The notes beneath the pieces were generated by a model that made no database searches, was not told the origin of the DNA, and saw only the letters and a program-made list of their open reading frames with translations. The position numbers were made by a program, and so were the translations under genes. From contig JAFUXA010000006.1 in the NCBI GenBank assembly GCA_017470985.1, forward strand, positions 1-64,000: a stretch of 64,000 nt of DNA, given 5' to 3'. The stretch's first letter is position 1; each line of letters opens with the position of its first letter. Origin of the DNA: Lachnospiraceae bacterium. GTDB taxonomy: Bacteria > Bacillota > Clostridia > Lachnospirales > Lachnospiraceae. Positions 28,521 through 36,087 of the stretch are shown piece by piece.

Positions 28521-28542
28521 GGTATCAGTTTAAACTGATACC
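28521..28542. terminator. Bidirectional terminator (citrate synthase / CDF-like gene)
   Basis: A near-perfect palindrome GGTATCAGTTT/AAACTGATACC is flanked by A and T runs on both sides. The TGA stop of the minus-strand CDF-like gene lies inside the stem. Confidence 0.88.
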
Positions 28543-29169
28543 TTTTCTATTATTAATCACAAGTCTCACTCCGGAATAAATCAGATATAATGACACAAGA
28601 ACCGAACCTATTTTGTCCAAATAAAAAGAAATCATAGACATAGGCATCAGTATTACAGAAAGCAGTGATGAAGTAACACATATATCCACCAGGGATTTCG
28701 CTCCGTATAATTTGCCCTGCGTCCCCAATATCTCATTATTATTTTTCTTATATAATCTACTATATCTAATCCAGAAGAATACATTTACCAACAGTCCCAG
28801 AAATGCTATAACAAATGCCATTATTACATTCCCCTTATTTTTCGAGGACATAAAGAGAGCTACAATTATCATAAAGCTTCCACTGAGGCACATTATAGCC
28901 CCAACCAGACTATTGGCCCGTCGTTCCATTTCATCAATCTTTGAGTCACTATACTCCGGATGTTTTGTAACACGAATAAATGTAATAAATGATACAACTA
29001 TTGCCATTAGTTCCGCAGTTCTTCTGACGAAATCAGCAATCTGCGTAGAACTATGACCAAATATCAATCCAATTCCAAGTGTAAGGGGACCCGGAGAACT
29101 AAGAAGTATAGATGCCAGTAGAGTCTTATAACCGTCCTTGGAATATCTCTTCTCTCTACTATCCGACAT
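28525..29169 (-). CDS. CDF-like membrane protein, metal site degenerate
   Basis: 214 residues with about five or six membrane helices. The pattern resembles the transmembrane domain of cation diffusion facilitators: SSTQIADFVRRTAELMAIVVS in place of TM2, ERRANSLVGAIMCLSGS, and YGAKSLVDICVTSSLLSVI with YLDKIGSVLVSLYLIYSGVRL at the end. The normal metal ligands look changed: HxxxD appears as KSLVD and the TM2 DxxxD as RTAE. The cytoplasmic C-terminal CDF domain is missing. It may be a non-transporting relative. It overlaps the polyprenol-kinase-like gene by 11 bases and is the last gene of the two-component operon. Family assignment is moderate. Confidence 0.55.
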   Translation of the reverse strand: MSDSREKRYSKDGYKTLLASILLSSPGPLTLGIGLIFGHSSTQIADFVRRTAELMAIVVSFITFIRVTKHPEYSDSKIDEMERRANSLVGAIMCLSGSFMIIVALFMSSKNKGNVIMAFVIAFLGLLVNVFFWIRYSRLYKKNNNEILGTQGKLYGAKSLVDICVTSSLLSVILMPMSMISFYLDKIGSVLVSLYLIYSGVRLVINNRKGISLN

Positions 29170-29848
29170 TAATTATTCCTCCATTTAAATAGAAGGCCGT
29201 AATAACCATAGCTGTGGTAAATGGACATGTAAGTGTATCACTCCCCTTAGGAGAATATAATTCAACCAAAGCACATAAAGCAGCTGCAGCAAAAATCATA
29301 ATAACTGTTGGTACATTCCAAACTGTATGGCGTATAAGCAAAGAGATAAATATGCCTAAAGCTGCAAATGCAAACATGGCAAGAGTGCCTTCTAAAGTCT
29401 TCTTCTTGTCCTTACCTATTTTGATTTTACCAAAACGCTTTCCAACTATTGCAGCTGCAGCATCCCCAAGTCCCCAGCTATAGAAACTTGCCAGAGCCAA
29501 AAATCTATCATTTAATCCACCCCACATCAAAGCAGTAACCATAACAAATGACATTCCTGCCAAAAGCAAACTAACAGGTAACTCTCCAGGTTCTCTACCA
29601 TTTATAAATTTGGTAAATTTAGGATTTCTATCAAGAAATAATAGAATCGGGAATATACACAGTACTGATACAATCATAGATATAACATCCGTCTTGTAAT
29701 CATCAAAAGAAAACAGCCAAATAGCATATAATCCAAGAACAATCAAATGTAATGTCTTTCTAAAAATCTCATTTGGCAATTTAACTTTCCAACGCAACAA
29801 TGCCGCTGTTGACACACATATTAACAGGTAAATCAAAATATTGATCAT
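29159..29848 (-). CDS. Dolichol/phytol-kinase-like (CTP-dependent) membrane protein
   Basis: 229 residues from the ATG at 29848, chosen because AAGGAGA sits just before it. An upstream ATG at 29866 overlaps the kinase gene and lacks a site. About six helices are present. FRKTLHLIVLG near residue 30 and WGLGDAAAAIVGKRFGK near 124, followed by KKTLEGTLAMF, match the family of phosphatidate cytidylyltransferase, SEC59 dolichol kinase and VTE5 phytol kinase proteins. In bacteria such proteins are thought to phosphorylate or recycle polyprenols or isoprenoid alcohols. The substrate here is unknown. It lies ten bases after the histidine kinase stop. Confidence 0.75.
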   Translation of the reverse strand: MINILIYLLICVSTAALLRWKVKLPNEIFRKTLHLIVLGLYAIWLFSFDDYKTDVISMIVSVLCIFPILLFLDRNPKFTKFINGREPGELPVSLLLAGMSFVMVTALMWGGLNDRFLALASFYSWGLGDAAAAIVGKRFGKIKIGKDKKKTLEGTLAMFAFAALGIFISLLIRHTVWNVPTVIMIFAAAALCALVELYSPKGSDTLTCPFTTAMVITAFYLNGGIINVG

Positions 29849-29858
29849 AATTATCTCC

Positions 29859-31334
29859 TTATACATTCAAAACAAACCAAAAGTTACTTCCCTGTCCGAG
29901 ATTGGAGTCCACACCATATGCAGCTCCATGCATTTCAAGTACCTTTTTCACAATAGATAGTCCCAATCCAGTTCCCATTACCGCCCTCTTGTGAGCTTTG
30001 TCTACCTTATAGTATCTGTCCCACACATATGGCAAATCTTTTGGAGAAATCCCCGCTCCAGAATCTATGATTTCAATCTTTACTCCGGAGTTTAGAACTG
30101 TTTGAACAACATTTACCCGCTTATTTTCCCCTGTATAATTTATGGCATTATTTATCAGATTATATATAACCTGATTCATCTTGCCTTCATCTGCATAAAC
30201 CTCAACTTCTCTGTCATATTTGAAGTCAATAATATAACCTTCCTGCTCCACCAGCTTATTGTATCTCTGAAGCAAGCCTATAATACTCTCCGTCAGATTA
30301 TATTTCTGGCAATCCAGTTCAATGGCTCCCGCTTCAAGTTTAGACACATCAAGCATATCATTCACCAGGTTAGTCAGTCTCTCCGTCTCATCAATAACCA
30401 CCTGCACATTTTCAGGATTATTCTCTCCCGGCAGATCTCTCATAATCTCTGAGTAGGCCTTGATCATTGTAAGTGGCGTCCTCAAATCATGAGACACATT
30501 GGCTATAAGTTCACGCCGCAGACTCTCTGTCTTGCCCAACTCCTCCGCTGCATAATTCAGAGTCTCTGATAACTGATTAATCTCCCTGTAATCATGCTCA
30601 TCAAAAGATATATCATAATTACCCTGAGCCAATTCCTGGGCAGAATCATTTAATCTCACAAGGGATTTTGAAATGGCTCTGGAAGAAATCCATGCAAGAA
30701 TAAAAGCCACAATCAAAACCACCACAGTCACTACTATCAACTCAATTTTTATAGTATCAACAGTAGCATCCACTGGTGTCAGAACCGAATTCACCATGAG
30801 AACATAATCCCCTGAATCTGTGGTTATGATTCTCACATATATCACACTTTGTGCCATATCATTTCCACGATTTTGTACAAAATCTGTTCTGTTATTCACG
30901 GGAGACATATCCATATTCAACTGAGGATTATCCTTTATTTGATGCCCTTCAAAAATAATCTTGGCATTTCCTCCGGCGGATTTAGCAGCATTATAATACT
31001 CCTGAAACACTTCCTTGGGCATAACATTAAGCTGACCTGACGGATTAAATTCTGCATTATATATTGAGTTTCCTGAAGTATCTGTCACATTAATAGCCAC
31101 ATTCTTGCCAGAGGCAAGCTCCGTCAACTTAGAAGATATATTGTCGCCGGACATCACCACTTCATTGGCCTCATCCATTATGCGCTCTGTCTCCACCTCT
31201 TTAATGTATACATATACATTTTTCAGATATACAACCTGAAACAACCACAAAATGGCAATGAGAATTATGGCAAATAATTCAAAGGTGGCGAAAATCTTCC
31301 ATTTCAGGCTTATGTTCTTACTGCGTAACTTCAA
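29859..31334 (-). CDS. Sensor histidine kinase
   Basis: 491 residues. A first membrane helix (about 15-33) and a second (about 202-222) enclose an extracytoplasmic sensing domain of about 165 residues. A HAMP domain follows (to about 265, VRLNDSAQELAQGNYDISF). The dimerisation helix has the phosphoacceptor H in VSHDLRTPLTMIKAYSEI. The ATPase has N-box NLINNAINYTGE, G1 DSGAGISPKDLPYVWDRYYK and G2 GTGLGLSIVKKVLEMHG. It is an intact orthodox kinase overlapping its regulator by 17 bases. The signal is unknown. Context (polyprenol kinase, CDF-like protein) hints at envelope stress. Confidence 0.95.
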   Translation of the reverse strand: MKLRSKNISLKWKIFATFELFAIILIAILWLFQVVYLKNVYVYIKEVETERIMDEANEVVMSGDNISSKLTELASGKNVAINVTDTSGNSIYNAEFNPSGQLNVMPKEVFQEYYNAAKSAGGNAKIIFEGHQIKDNPQLNMDMSPVNNRTDFVQNRGNDMAQSVIYVRIITTDSGDYVLMVNSVLTPVDATVDTIKIELIVVTVVVLIVAFILAWISSRAISKSLVRLNDSAQELAQGNYDISFDEHDYREINQLSETLNYAAEELGKTESLRRELIANVSHDLRTPLTMIKAYSEIMRDLPGENNPENVQVVIDETERLTNLVNDMLDVSKLEAGAIELDCQKYNLTESIIGLLQRYNKLVEQEGYIIDFKYDREVEVYADEGKMNQVIYNLINNAINYTGENKRVNVVQTVLNSGVKIEIIDSGAGISPKDLPYVWDRYYKVDKAHKRAVMGTGLGLSIVKKVLEMHGAAYGVDSNLGQGSNFWFVLNV

Positions 31335-32016
31335 ACCTATAACCCACTCCTCTCAATGTAACCAACAACTCTCTATATGGCCCCAAACTGTTTCTAAGGA
31401 GCTTCACATGAGTATCCAAGGTTCTATCCTCACCATAGTAGTCATATCCCCAGACTTCAGTGATAAGCTGCTCTCTGGTCAAAGCAATATTTCTATTTCT
31501 CACCATGTAAAATAACAGATCATATTCCTTGGGAGACATATCAATCCTTTTGCCATCAACAGATACTGTCCGGGCTGTAAAATTCACTTCTAGTCCTTCA
31601 TAGGTGAATACATCTGCTGTATCTAAATTATTGCCAGATGAATTTCTATTGCGATTAATAACCACATTAATTCGCATCATTAGTTCCTTTGGTGAAAATG
31701 GTTTCATAACATAATCATCAACACCTACTTCAAAACCGTGAATCCTGTCATATTCCTCGCCTCTGGCTGATAGCATAATAACAGGAATATCCTTGATTTT
31801 TTTGATAGCACCACAAGCTGAGAACCCATCAAGTTCCGGCATCATAACATCCATTATTATAAGGTTATAATCATTCTCGCGGCACAGCTCCACAGCATCC
31901 ATTCCATTGGAAGCCTCATAGATTTCATAACCTTCAAACTCACCATATTTACGGATGACAGCTCGAATCTTGTCCTCATCGTCTACCACCAATATCTTAT
32001 CTGCCACAATATTCAC
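31318..32016 (-). CDS. OmpR-family response regulator
   Basis: 232 residues. The receiver has acidic pair DDED near residues 12-15, the phosphoacceptor in LIIMDVMMPE, T/S in VIMLSARG and K in MKPFSPKE. The C-terminal winged helix spans about residues 130-230 (SPKEYDLLFYMVRNRN, then RTLDTHVKLLRNSLG and VTLRGVGYRFEV). It is the DNA-binding partner of the overlapping kinase gene. The start is uncertain: the GTG at 32007 has AGAGG eight bases before it, while the first GTG codon is at 32016. It overlaps the preceding small membrane-protein gene by 20 bases. Confidence 0.95.
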   Translation of the reverse strand: MNIVADKILVVDDEDKIRAVIRKYGEFEGYEIYEASNGMDAVELCRENDYNLIIMDVMMPELDGFSACGAIKKIKDIPVIMLSARGEEYDRIHGFEVGVDDYVMKPFSPKELMMRINVVINRNRNSSGNNLDTADVFTYEGLEVNFTARTVSVDGKRIDMSPKEYDLLFYMVRNRNIALTREQLITEVWGYDYYGEDRTLDTHVKLLRNSLGPYRELLVTLRGVGYRFEVTQ

Positions 32017-32347
32017 CTCTACCTTTTCTCAATCCCATGGAGAACCATAACCATCCCATCAGAAATACAATAATCATAGCCACATTTACATAAGGATTAA
32101 TTGACACGATAACATCATTTACCAGCCCTTCTATTCCAAATGCCAGAGAAGTAAGTGCAAAAACCATGGTTCTAGGAAACAAAAAGTTGGCAAATCCAGC
32201 TTCATCTCTACAAGTCACCATCTCTTCTTTTGCAACAAATGATGGTGGAATCTTGGCATCCTTTCTCATTCTAAATCCAATAAACAACAGATATATTCCC
32301 AACAGGGTTACAATAACATCAAATACAATCATAAAATTAAAATTCAT
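31997..32347 (-). CDS. Small membrane protein heading a two-component operon
   Basis: 116 residues with three hydrophobic helices (about 8-24, 58-76 and 84-104). A cytoplasmic or external loop between the first two has the charged segment RKDAKIPPSFVAKEEMVTCRDE. I do not recognise the family. It overlaps the response-regulator gene by 20 bases, so the two are translationally linked. It could be an accessory sensor or modulator of the kinase, but that is inference from position only. Confidence 0.6.
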   Translation of the reverse strand: MNFNFMIVFDVIVTLLGIYLLFIGFRMRKDAKIPPSFVAKEEMVTCRDEAGFANFLFPRTMVFALTSLAFGIEGLVNDVIVSINPYVNVAMIIVFLMGWLWFSMGLRKGRGEYCGR

Positions 32348-32569
32348 TATACTATCTCCAAACTATTTTATTTTGAATCAATTATATCGCTATGATTTTT
32401 TATAATCAAACAAATTTAGCCATTTTTTCGTAATATTTATCACTGTTATCGTATTTTGACACATTAATTTTTTTTCGTAAATTTTCAGTTATTTCATTTG
32501 AATAATGTATATAATTAGTGTAAAATTAGAACTGATAATATCATGCTTTTTAATAAGGAGACAACGTAT

Positions 32570-32947
32570 ATGGGATTTACTAAAAAAGTATTAGTTTGCG
32601 ATGATTCAATCATGGCAAGGAAGCAATTAAAAGATAATATATCTCAATGCGGTATTGAAATTGAATTTATTGAGGGGAATAATGGCCAGGAGGCTGTGGA
32701 TTTATATAATGAGCACAAGCCTGATATGGTTTTCCTTGATATTGTTATGCCTGAAAAAGATGGTGCTACTGCCGCCAAGGAGATTCTTGAATCTGATCCA
32801 AATGCCATTGTAATTATGGCATCTTCAATTGGTACTCAGCAGCAGTTAAAGAATGCTATCGAAGCAGGAGCAAAGGACTTCATTCAGAAGCCACTTGATT
32901 TAGAACAAGTCAAAAAAGTAGTTTTAGCGCACTTAGGAGGAGAATAA
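32570..32947 (+). CDS. Stand-alone CheY-like receiver
   Basis: 125 residues from the ATG at 32570, which has AAGGAGA nine bases upstream; the earlier ATG at 32543 has none. It is a single receiver domain: acidic pair DD at 11-12, phosphoacceptor D in MVFLDIVMPEKDG, S in MASSIGT, and K in IQKPLD. There is no output domain. It is followed after one base by a gene for a CheX-like protein, suggesting a receiver with a dedicated phosphatase or target. No che or fli genes are in the window, so a flagellar role is not shown. Confidence 0.92.
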   Translation: MGFTKKVLVCDDSIMARKQLKDNISQCGIEIEFIEGNNGQEAVDLYNEHKPDMVFLDIVMPEKDGATAAKEILESDPNAIVIMASSIGTQQQLKNAIEAGAKDFIQKPLDLEQVKKVVLAHLGGE

Positions 32948-32948
32948 T

Positions 32949-33839
32949 ATGTTTTCACAGTTCTTTGGGAGCTACCTCCTGCGTAAAGAGGTTATTACAT
33001 CTGAACAATTAGCTGAAGCTATTGCCAAAGTAAATGAATCTCATATCAAATTAGGTACTCTTGCTATTCACTCAGGATATATGATTGCTACTGAAGTTGA
33101 TGAAGTATGTTATCTTCAGACTCGTGAAGATAAACGCTTTGGAGAAATCGCTGTAGAGCGTGGATATCTTACAGAAGAGCAAGTATCAGAATTACTTCAA
33201 AAGCAGACACCTTATTATCTGTTATTAGGTCAATGCCTGGTTGATATCGGTGCCATTGATAATACAGAGCTTCAGAATTATATTATAGATTATGAATCAG
33301 AAAATGAACTGATTGATATGGATTTAAGCTATGAGAGCACAGACAAAATCAAGCAGATGATTGAGCGTTTCTTCATGGTTGCAGAGCTTGAAGTATCTGA
33401 TTATAGCGTAATGTATCTGGAATTATTATTTAACAATCTGGTGCGTTTTATCGGAGATGACTTCACTCCTCTCACACCATTTCCTTGCAGCGAATATCCT
33501 ACCAATTACTGTGTATCTCAGAAATTATCAGGTCAGGTCAATTGCGAATCCCGCATAGATATGCCAAAGGAAGTTGCAGTAGAATTTGCTTCAAGATTTA
33601 TAAATGAAGATTTCGATGAATTTGATGATTATGTTCAGGCTTCAATAGAAGATTTTATGAATTTGCACAATGGTTTGTTCATTGTAAACATGTCCAACAG
33701 CTATTCTATTGAATTATCACTTGAGCCACCGGCAGTTGATGCCCATGATGTATTAGAATTTAATGATTCTACATTTATCCTGCCAATCATTTATCCATTT
33801 GGAACTATTCATTTGTTAGTATCTCTTGGTGATAAATAA
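32949..33839 (+). CDS. MshEN-like plus CheX-like domain protein
   Basis: 296 residues. Residues 6-110 contain repeated short helical units of the MshEN/GspE-N type: LLRKEVITSEQLAEAIA, then RFGEIAVERGYLTEEQVSEL, then LGQCLVDIGAID. Such units can bind c-di-GMP in other proteins. Residues 125-296 resemble CheC/CheX phosphatases. The helix ASIEDFMNLHNG aligns with the ExxN active-site helix of CheX, but the glutamate appears as aspartate. It overlaps functionally with the receiver one base upstream. I propose that it dephosphorylates or reads that receiver. No enzymatic activity can be claimed from sequence. Confidence 0.6.
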   Translation: MFSQFFGSYLLRKEVITSEQLAEAIAKVNESHIKLGTLAIHSGYMIATEVDEVCYLQTREDKRFGEIAVERGYLTEEQVSELLQKQTPYYLLLGQCLVDIGAIDNTELQNYIIDYESENELIDMDLSYESTDKIKQMIERFFMVAELEVSDYSVMYLELLFNNLVRFIGDDFTPLTPFPCSEYPTNYCVSQKLSGQVNCESRIDMPKEVAVEFASRFINEDFDEFDDYVQASIEDFMNLHNGLFIVNMSNSYSIELSLEPPAVDAHDVLEFNDSTFILPIIYPFGTIHLLVSLGDK

Positions 33840-33859
33840 TATTATAATCAATATACAAA

Positions 33860-33888
33860 AAGGACCTTAACTCAATGTTAAGGTCCTT
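33860..33888. terminator. Bidirectional terminator (CheX-like / phosphoglycerol transferase)
   Basis: A perfect 12-bp stem AAGGACCTTAAC/GTTAAGGTCCTT with a 5-base loop has T-rich sequence on both sides. It is placed between convergent genes. Confidence 0.88.
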
Positions 33889-33893
33889 ATATT

Positions 33894-36086
33894 TTAATCA
33901 TATACTTTCGTTGGATATTTAGCTGTACCAAATCCTACGTCATATAAGACTTTACCAGTCTCAGTATCTGTGATTTTAAAATGAATCTCATCTCTCTGTC
34001 TCTTAAAGAGCTTCTGTAGGAAATTATATTTAATACCTGGAATCTTCTTGTTTTCTACATCATATCCATAGCTTTCTAACTGTTCCTGAACCCAAGGCTG
34101 TAATTTCTTGGTATAATTTCCATGAGCTGTCACTTCCAGTTTCTGGCTTGACTGATTAGCATTATAATTCATAAGCATCAGATCCATGTAGATAATCGGA
34201 GATATATCCATTGTCTCCCAATCTTTGCCGGAACCGCCAGTAGCATATACTACAAATTTCGATTTACCATATTCATATCCAGACAGGTCAATATCTATTG
34301 TATACCCGCCCAAATCAGTATCATGAGTCATCTCTCCTGATACAATCGGGTTCTCATCAGATTTATTCTCATAATAATTGAATTTAAATCCTGTAGTATT
34401 CTCTGTTCCACCTGACACATTCTTGAAGAGAATCTTGCCTTTGTTGGTAGACAAATCATAATCTACAAGCTCAATATCCATATATATAACATCTGCATCA
34501 GCATTGCCACCAGTGACAGTAGACATATCAATATCTGCAAGCTTGGCAATGAACTTCGACTTCTTAGATAATTCCTGATTCAAGAAATCCAATCCATACT
34601 CTTCTATTTCTGTCTTGGTCTTAGAATACAAGTTAGTACCTAATCCCAGTTTATCTCCAGGTATACCTACATTCATTGCAGCAAGAGTTGTAGGGAACAA
34701 ATCAAATGTAGAATAAGTTCTAGCCTCTCCAGTGCTTTTTGCAGCAGCCTTGGCACCACCAGTTTCTGAATCAGCCAAACCTCCATTTGGATCGCCATTT
34801 AATATGGTTACATATGTCTCTCGCTGGTAGTCCTTGGATACTTCTGCGCAGAAATCACTATCCATTGTCAAATGATCTCCTGAGAGAACCACTGTTGTAT
34901 TATCATACCATGGTTGCTGTTTAATCCACTCAACCAGCTCACTCACCTGTTTTGATGAGCAATACATTACATTGGCATATTGATCATCAAAATTATTTTC
35001 ACACAAATCACATACATATCCATCCTCGAAATGTGTATCAACTGTAAGGATTGTGAAATTAAATGGAACTCCAGTAGTTAAACTCTCATTACCAAGCGTT
35101 GTAAGTTCCTCCTTGGCATGCTCAAAGAGAATCTCATCCTCGAATCCCCAGAACACATAGTAATCCTTGTCAATCCAGCCCTGATCCACTGCATAGCGGT
35201 AATCCATAATATCGTATTCACCGTGCTCTGTAAAATATGTATCACGGCCACCAAAGGATGCTTTGGAACCCAGCATATATACCTGATGATACCCCTCATC
35301 CTTTAGAATATCTCCCAATGTAACCATATCACTGAAGAACTTCTTCTGGGATGACATGGCATTATGTCTGATATCCAACTGAAGTGGAAGACCTGAAGTC
35401 TGAGCCATTATACCGCCCATTGTCCATGTAGCGCCCGGCAATGGTATAGCTCCATTTAATACACCGGAATCACCTGAGAAATTCTCATTTGCCAAACTAA
35501 GCTCTGTTAATTGTGGAATAACATTTTCATTAAAAGCTCCACCGGATGCCTCATCAGCATAAGTATTCTCCATGGATTCAAGATATACATATACCAGATT
35601 TCTCTTCTCCTCAGGGAACTTCAAGTCTACATTTTTCGGATCCACATAATTCTCTTCTACAAATGTAGAGCCTACAATCTGACCCTTCATATAATCTATA
35701 AAGCCTACACCATTGTTAAAATGAACTGCAGCCCATACAACCATTATCCAAGGAATCCACCATGCAATTATACGAAAGATTCTCTCTTTTTTGGTTCTAT
35801 CAGCCCTGGCCTCATGTATGAATCCTCTTTTAGCCAGGAATGCAAAGAGAATATATACAAATATTCCCAGAAGTACCGCAGGTAACATACAGTAGATAAA
35901 GAACTTCTCTATCATGCCACCACCTGTACCGTCCAAATTGGAAGTCAGATGATATACCAACTCATCCATTGTAAGACCTACCCATGTATTGAGCGCCCAA
36001 ATAGATGAAAACATTATCAATCCGGCACCCCAGTACCATCGGGAATAACCGTGTCTACCATCTTTTTTAAAATGCAATTTCTTCAT
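33894..36086 (-). CDS. MdoB/LtaS-like phosphoglycerol transferase
   Basis: 730 residues. Three membrane helices lie within residues 15-130, fewer than the five of LtaS. The external sulfatase-fold domain (about 165-480) shows NLVYVYLESMENTY as the first metal site. The Thr nucleophile region is GATWTMGGIMAQTSGLPL. Further metal residues occur in TVDTHFEDGYVCD and LSGDHLTMDSDF. It should transfer glycerol phosphate from phosphatidylglycerol onto a glycolipid, polymer or glycan outside the cell. A C-terminal extension of about 220 residues looks like beta-rich accessory modules. It lies one base after a YfhO-like gene, consistent with lipoteichoic-acid-type polymer synthesis and glycosylation. 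Confidence 0.85.
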   Translation of the reverse strand: MKKLHFKKDGRHGYSRWYWGAGLIMFSSIWALNTWVGLTMDELVYHLTSNLDGTGGGMIEKFFIYCMLPAVLLGIFVYILFAFLAKRGFIHEARADRTKKERIFRIIAWWIPWIMVVWAAVHFNNGVGFIDYMKGQIVGSTFVEENYVDPKNVDLKFPEEKRNLVYVYLESMENTYADEASGGAFNENVIPQLTELSLANENFSGDSGVLNGAIPLPGATWTMGGIMAQTSGLPLQLDIRHNAMSSQKKFFSDMVTLGDILKDEGYHQVYMLGSKASFGGRDTYFTEHGEYDIMDYRYAVDQGWIDKDYYVFWGFEDEILFEHAKEELTTLGNESLTTGVPFNFTILTVDTHFEDGYVCDLCENNFDDQYANVMYCSSKQVSELVEWIKQQPWYDNTTVVLSGDHLTMDSDFCAEVSKDYQRETYVTILNGDPNGGLADSETGGAKAAAKSTGEARTYSTFDLFPTTLAAMNVGIPGDKLGLGTNLYSKTKTEIEEYGLDFLNQELSKKSKFIAKLADIDMSTVTGGNADADVIYMDIELVDYDLSTNKGKILFKNVSGGTENTTGFKFNYYENKSDENPIVSGEMTHDTDLGGYTIDIDLSGYEYGKSKFVVYATGGSGKDWETMDISPIIYMDLMLMNYNANQSSQKLEVTAHGNYTKKLQPWVQEQLESYGYDVENKKIPGIKYNFLQKLFKRQRDEIHFKITDTETGKVLYDVGFGTAKYPTKVYD

Positions 36087-36087
36087 C

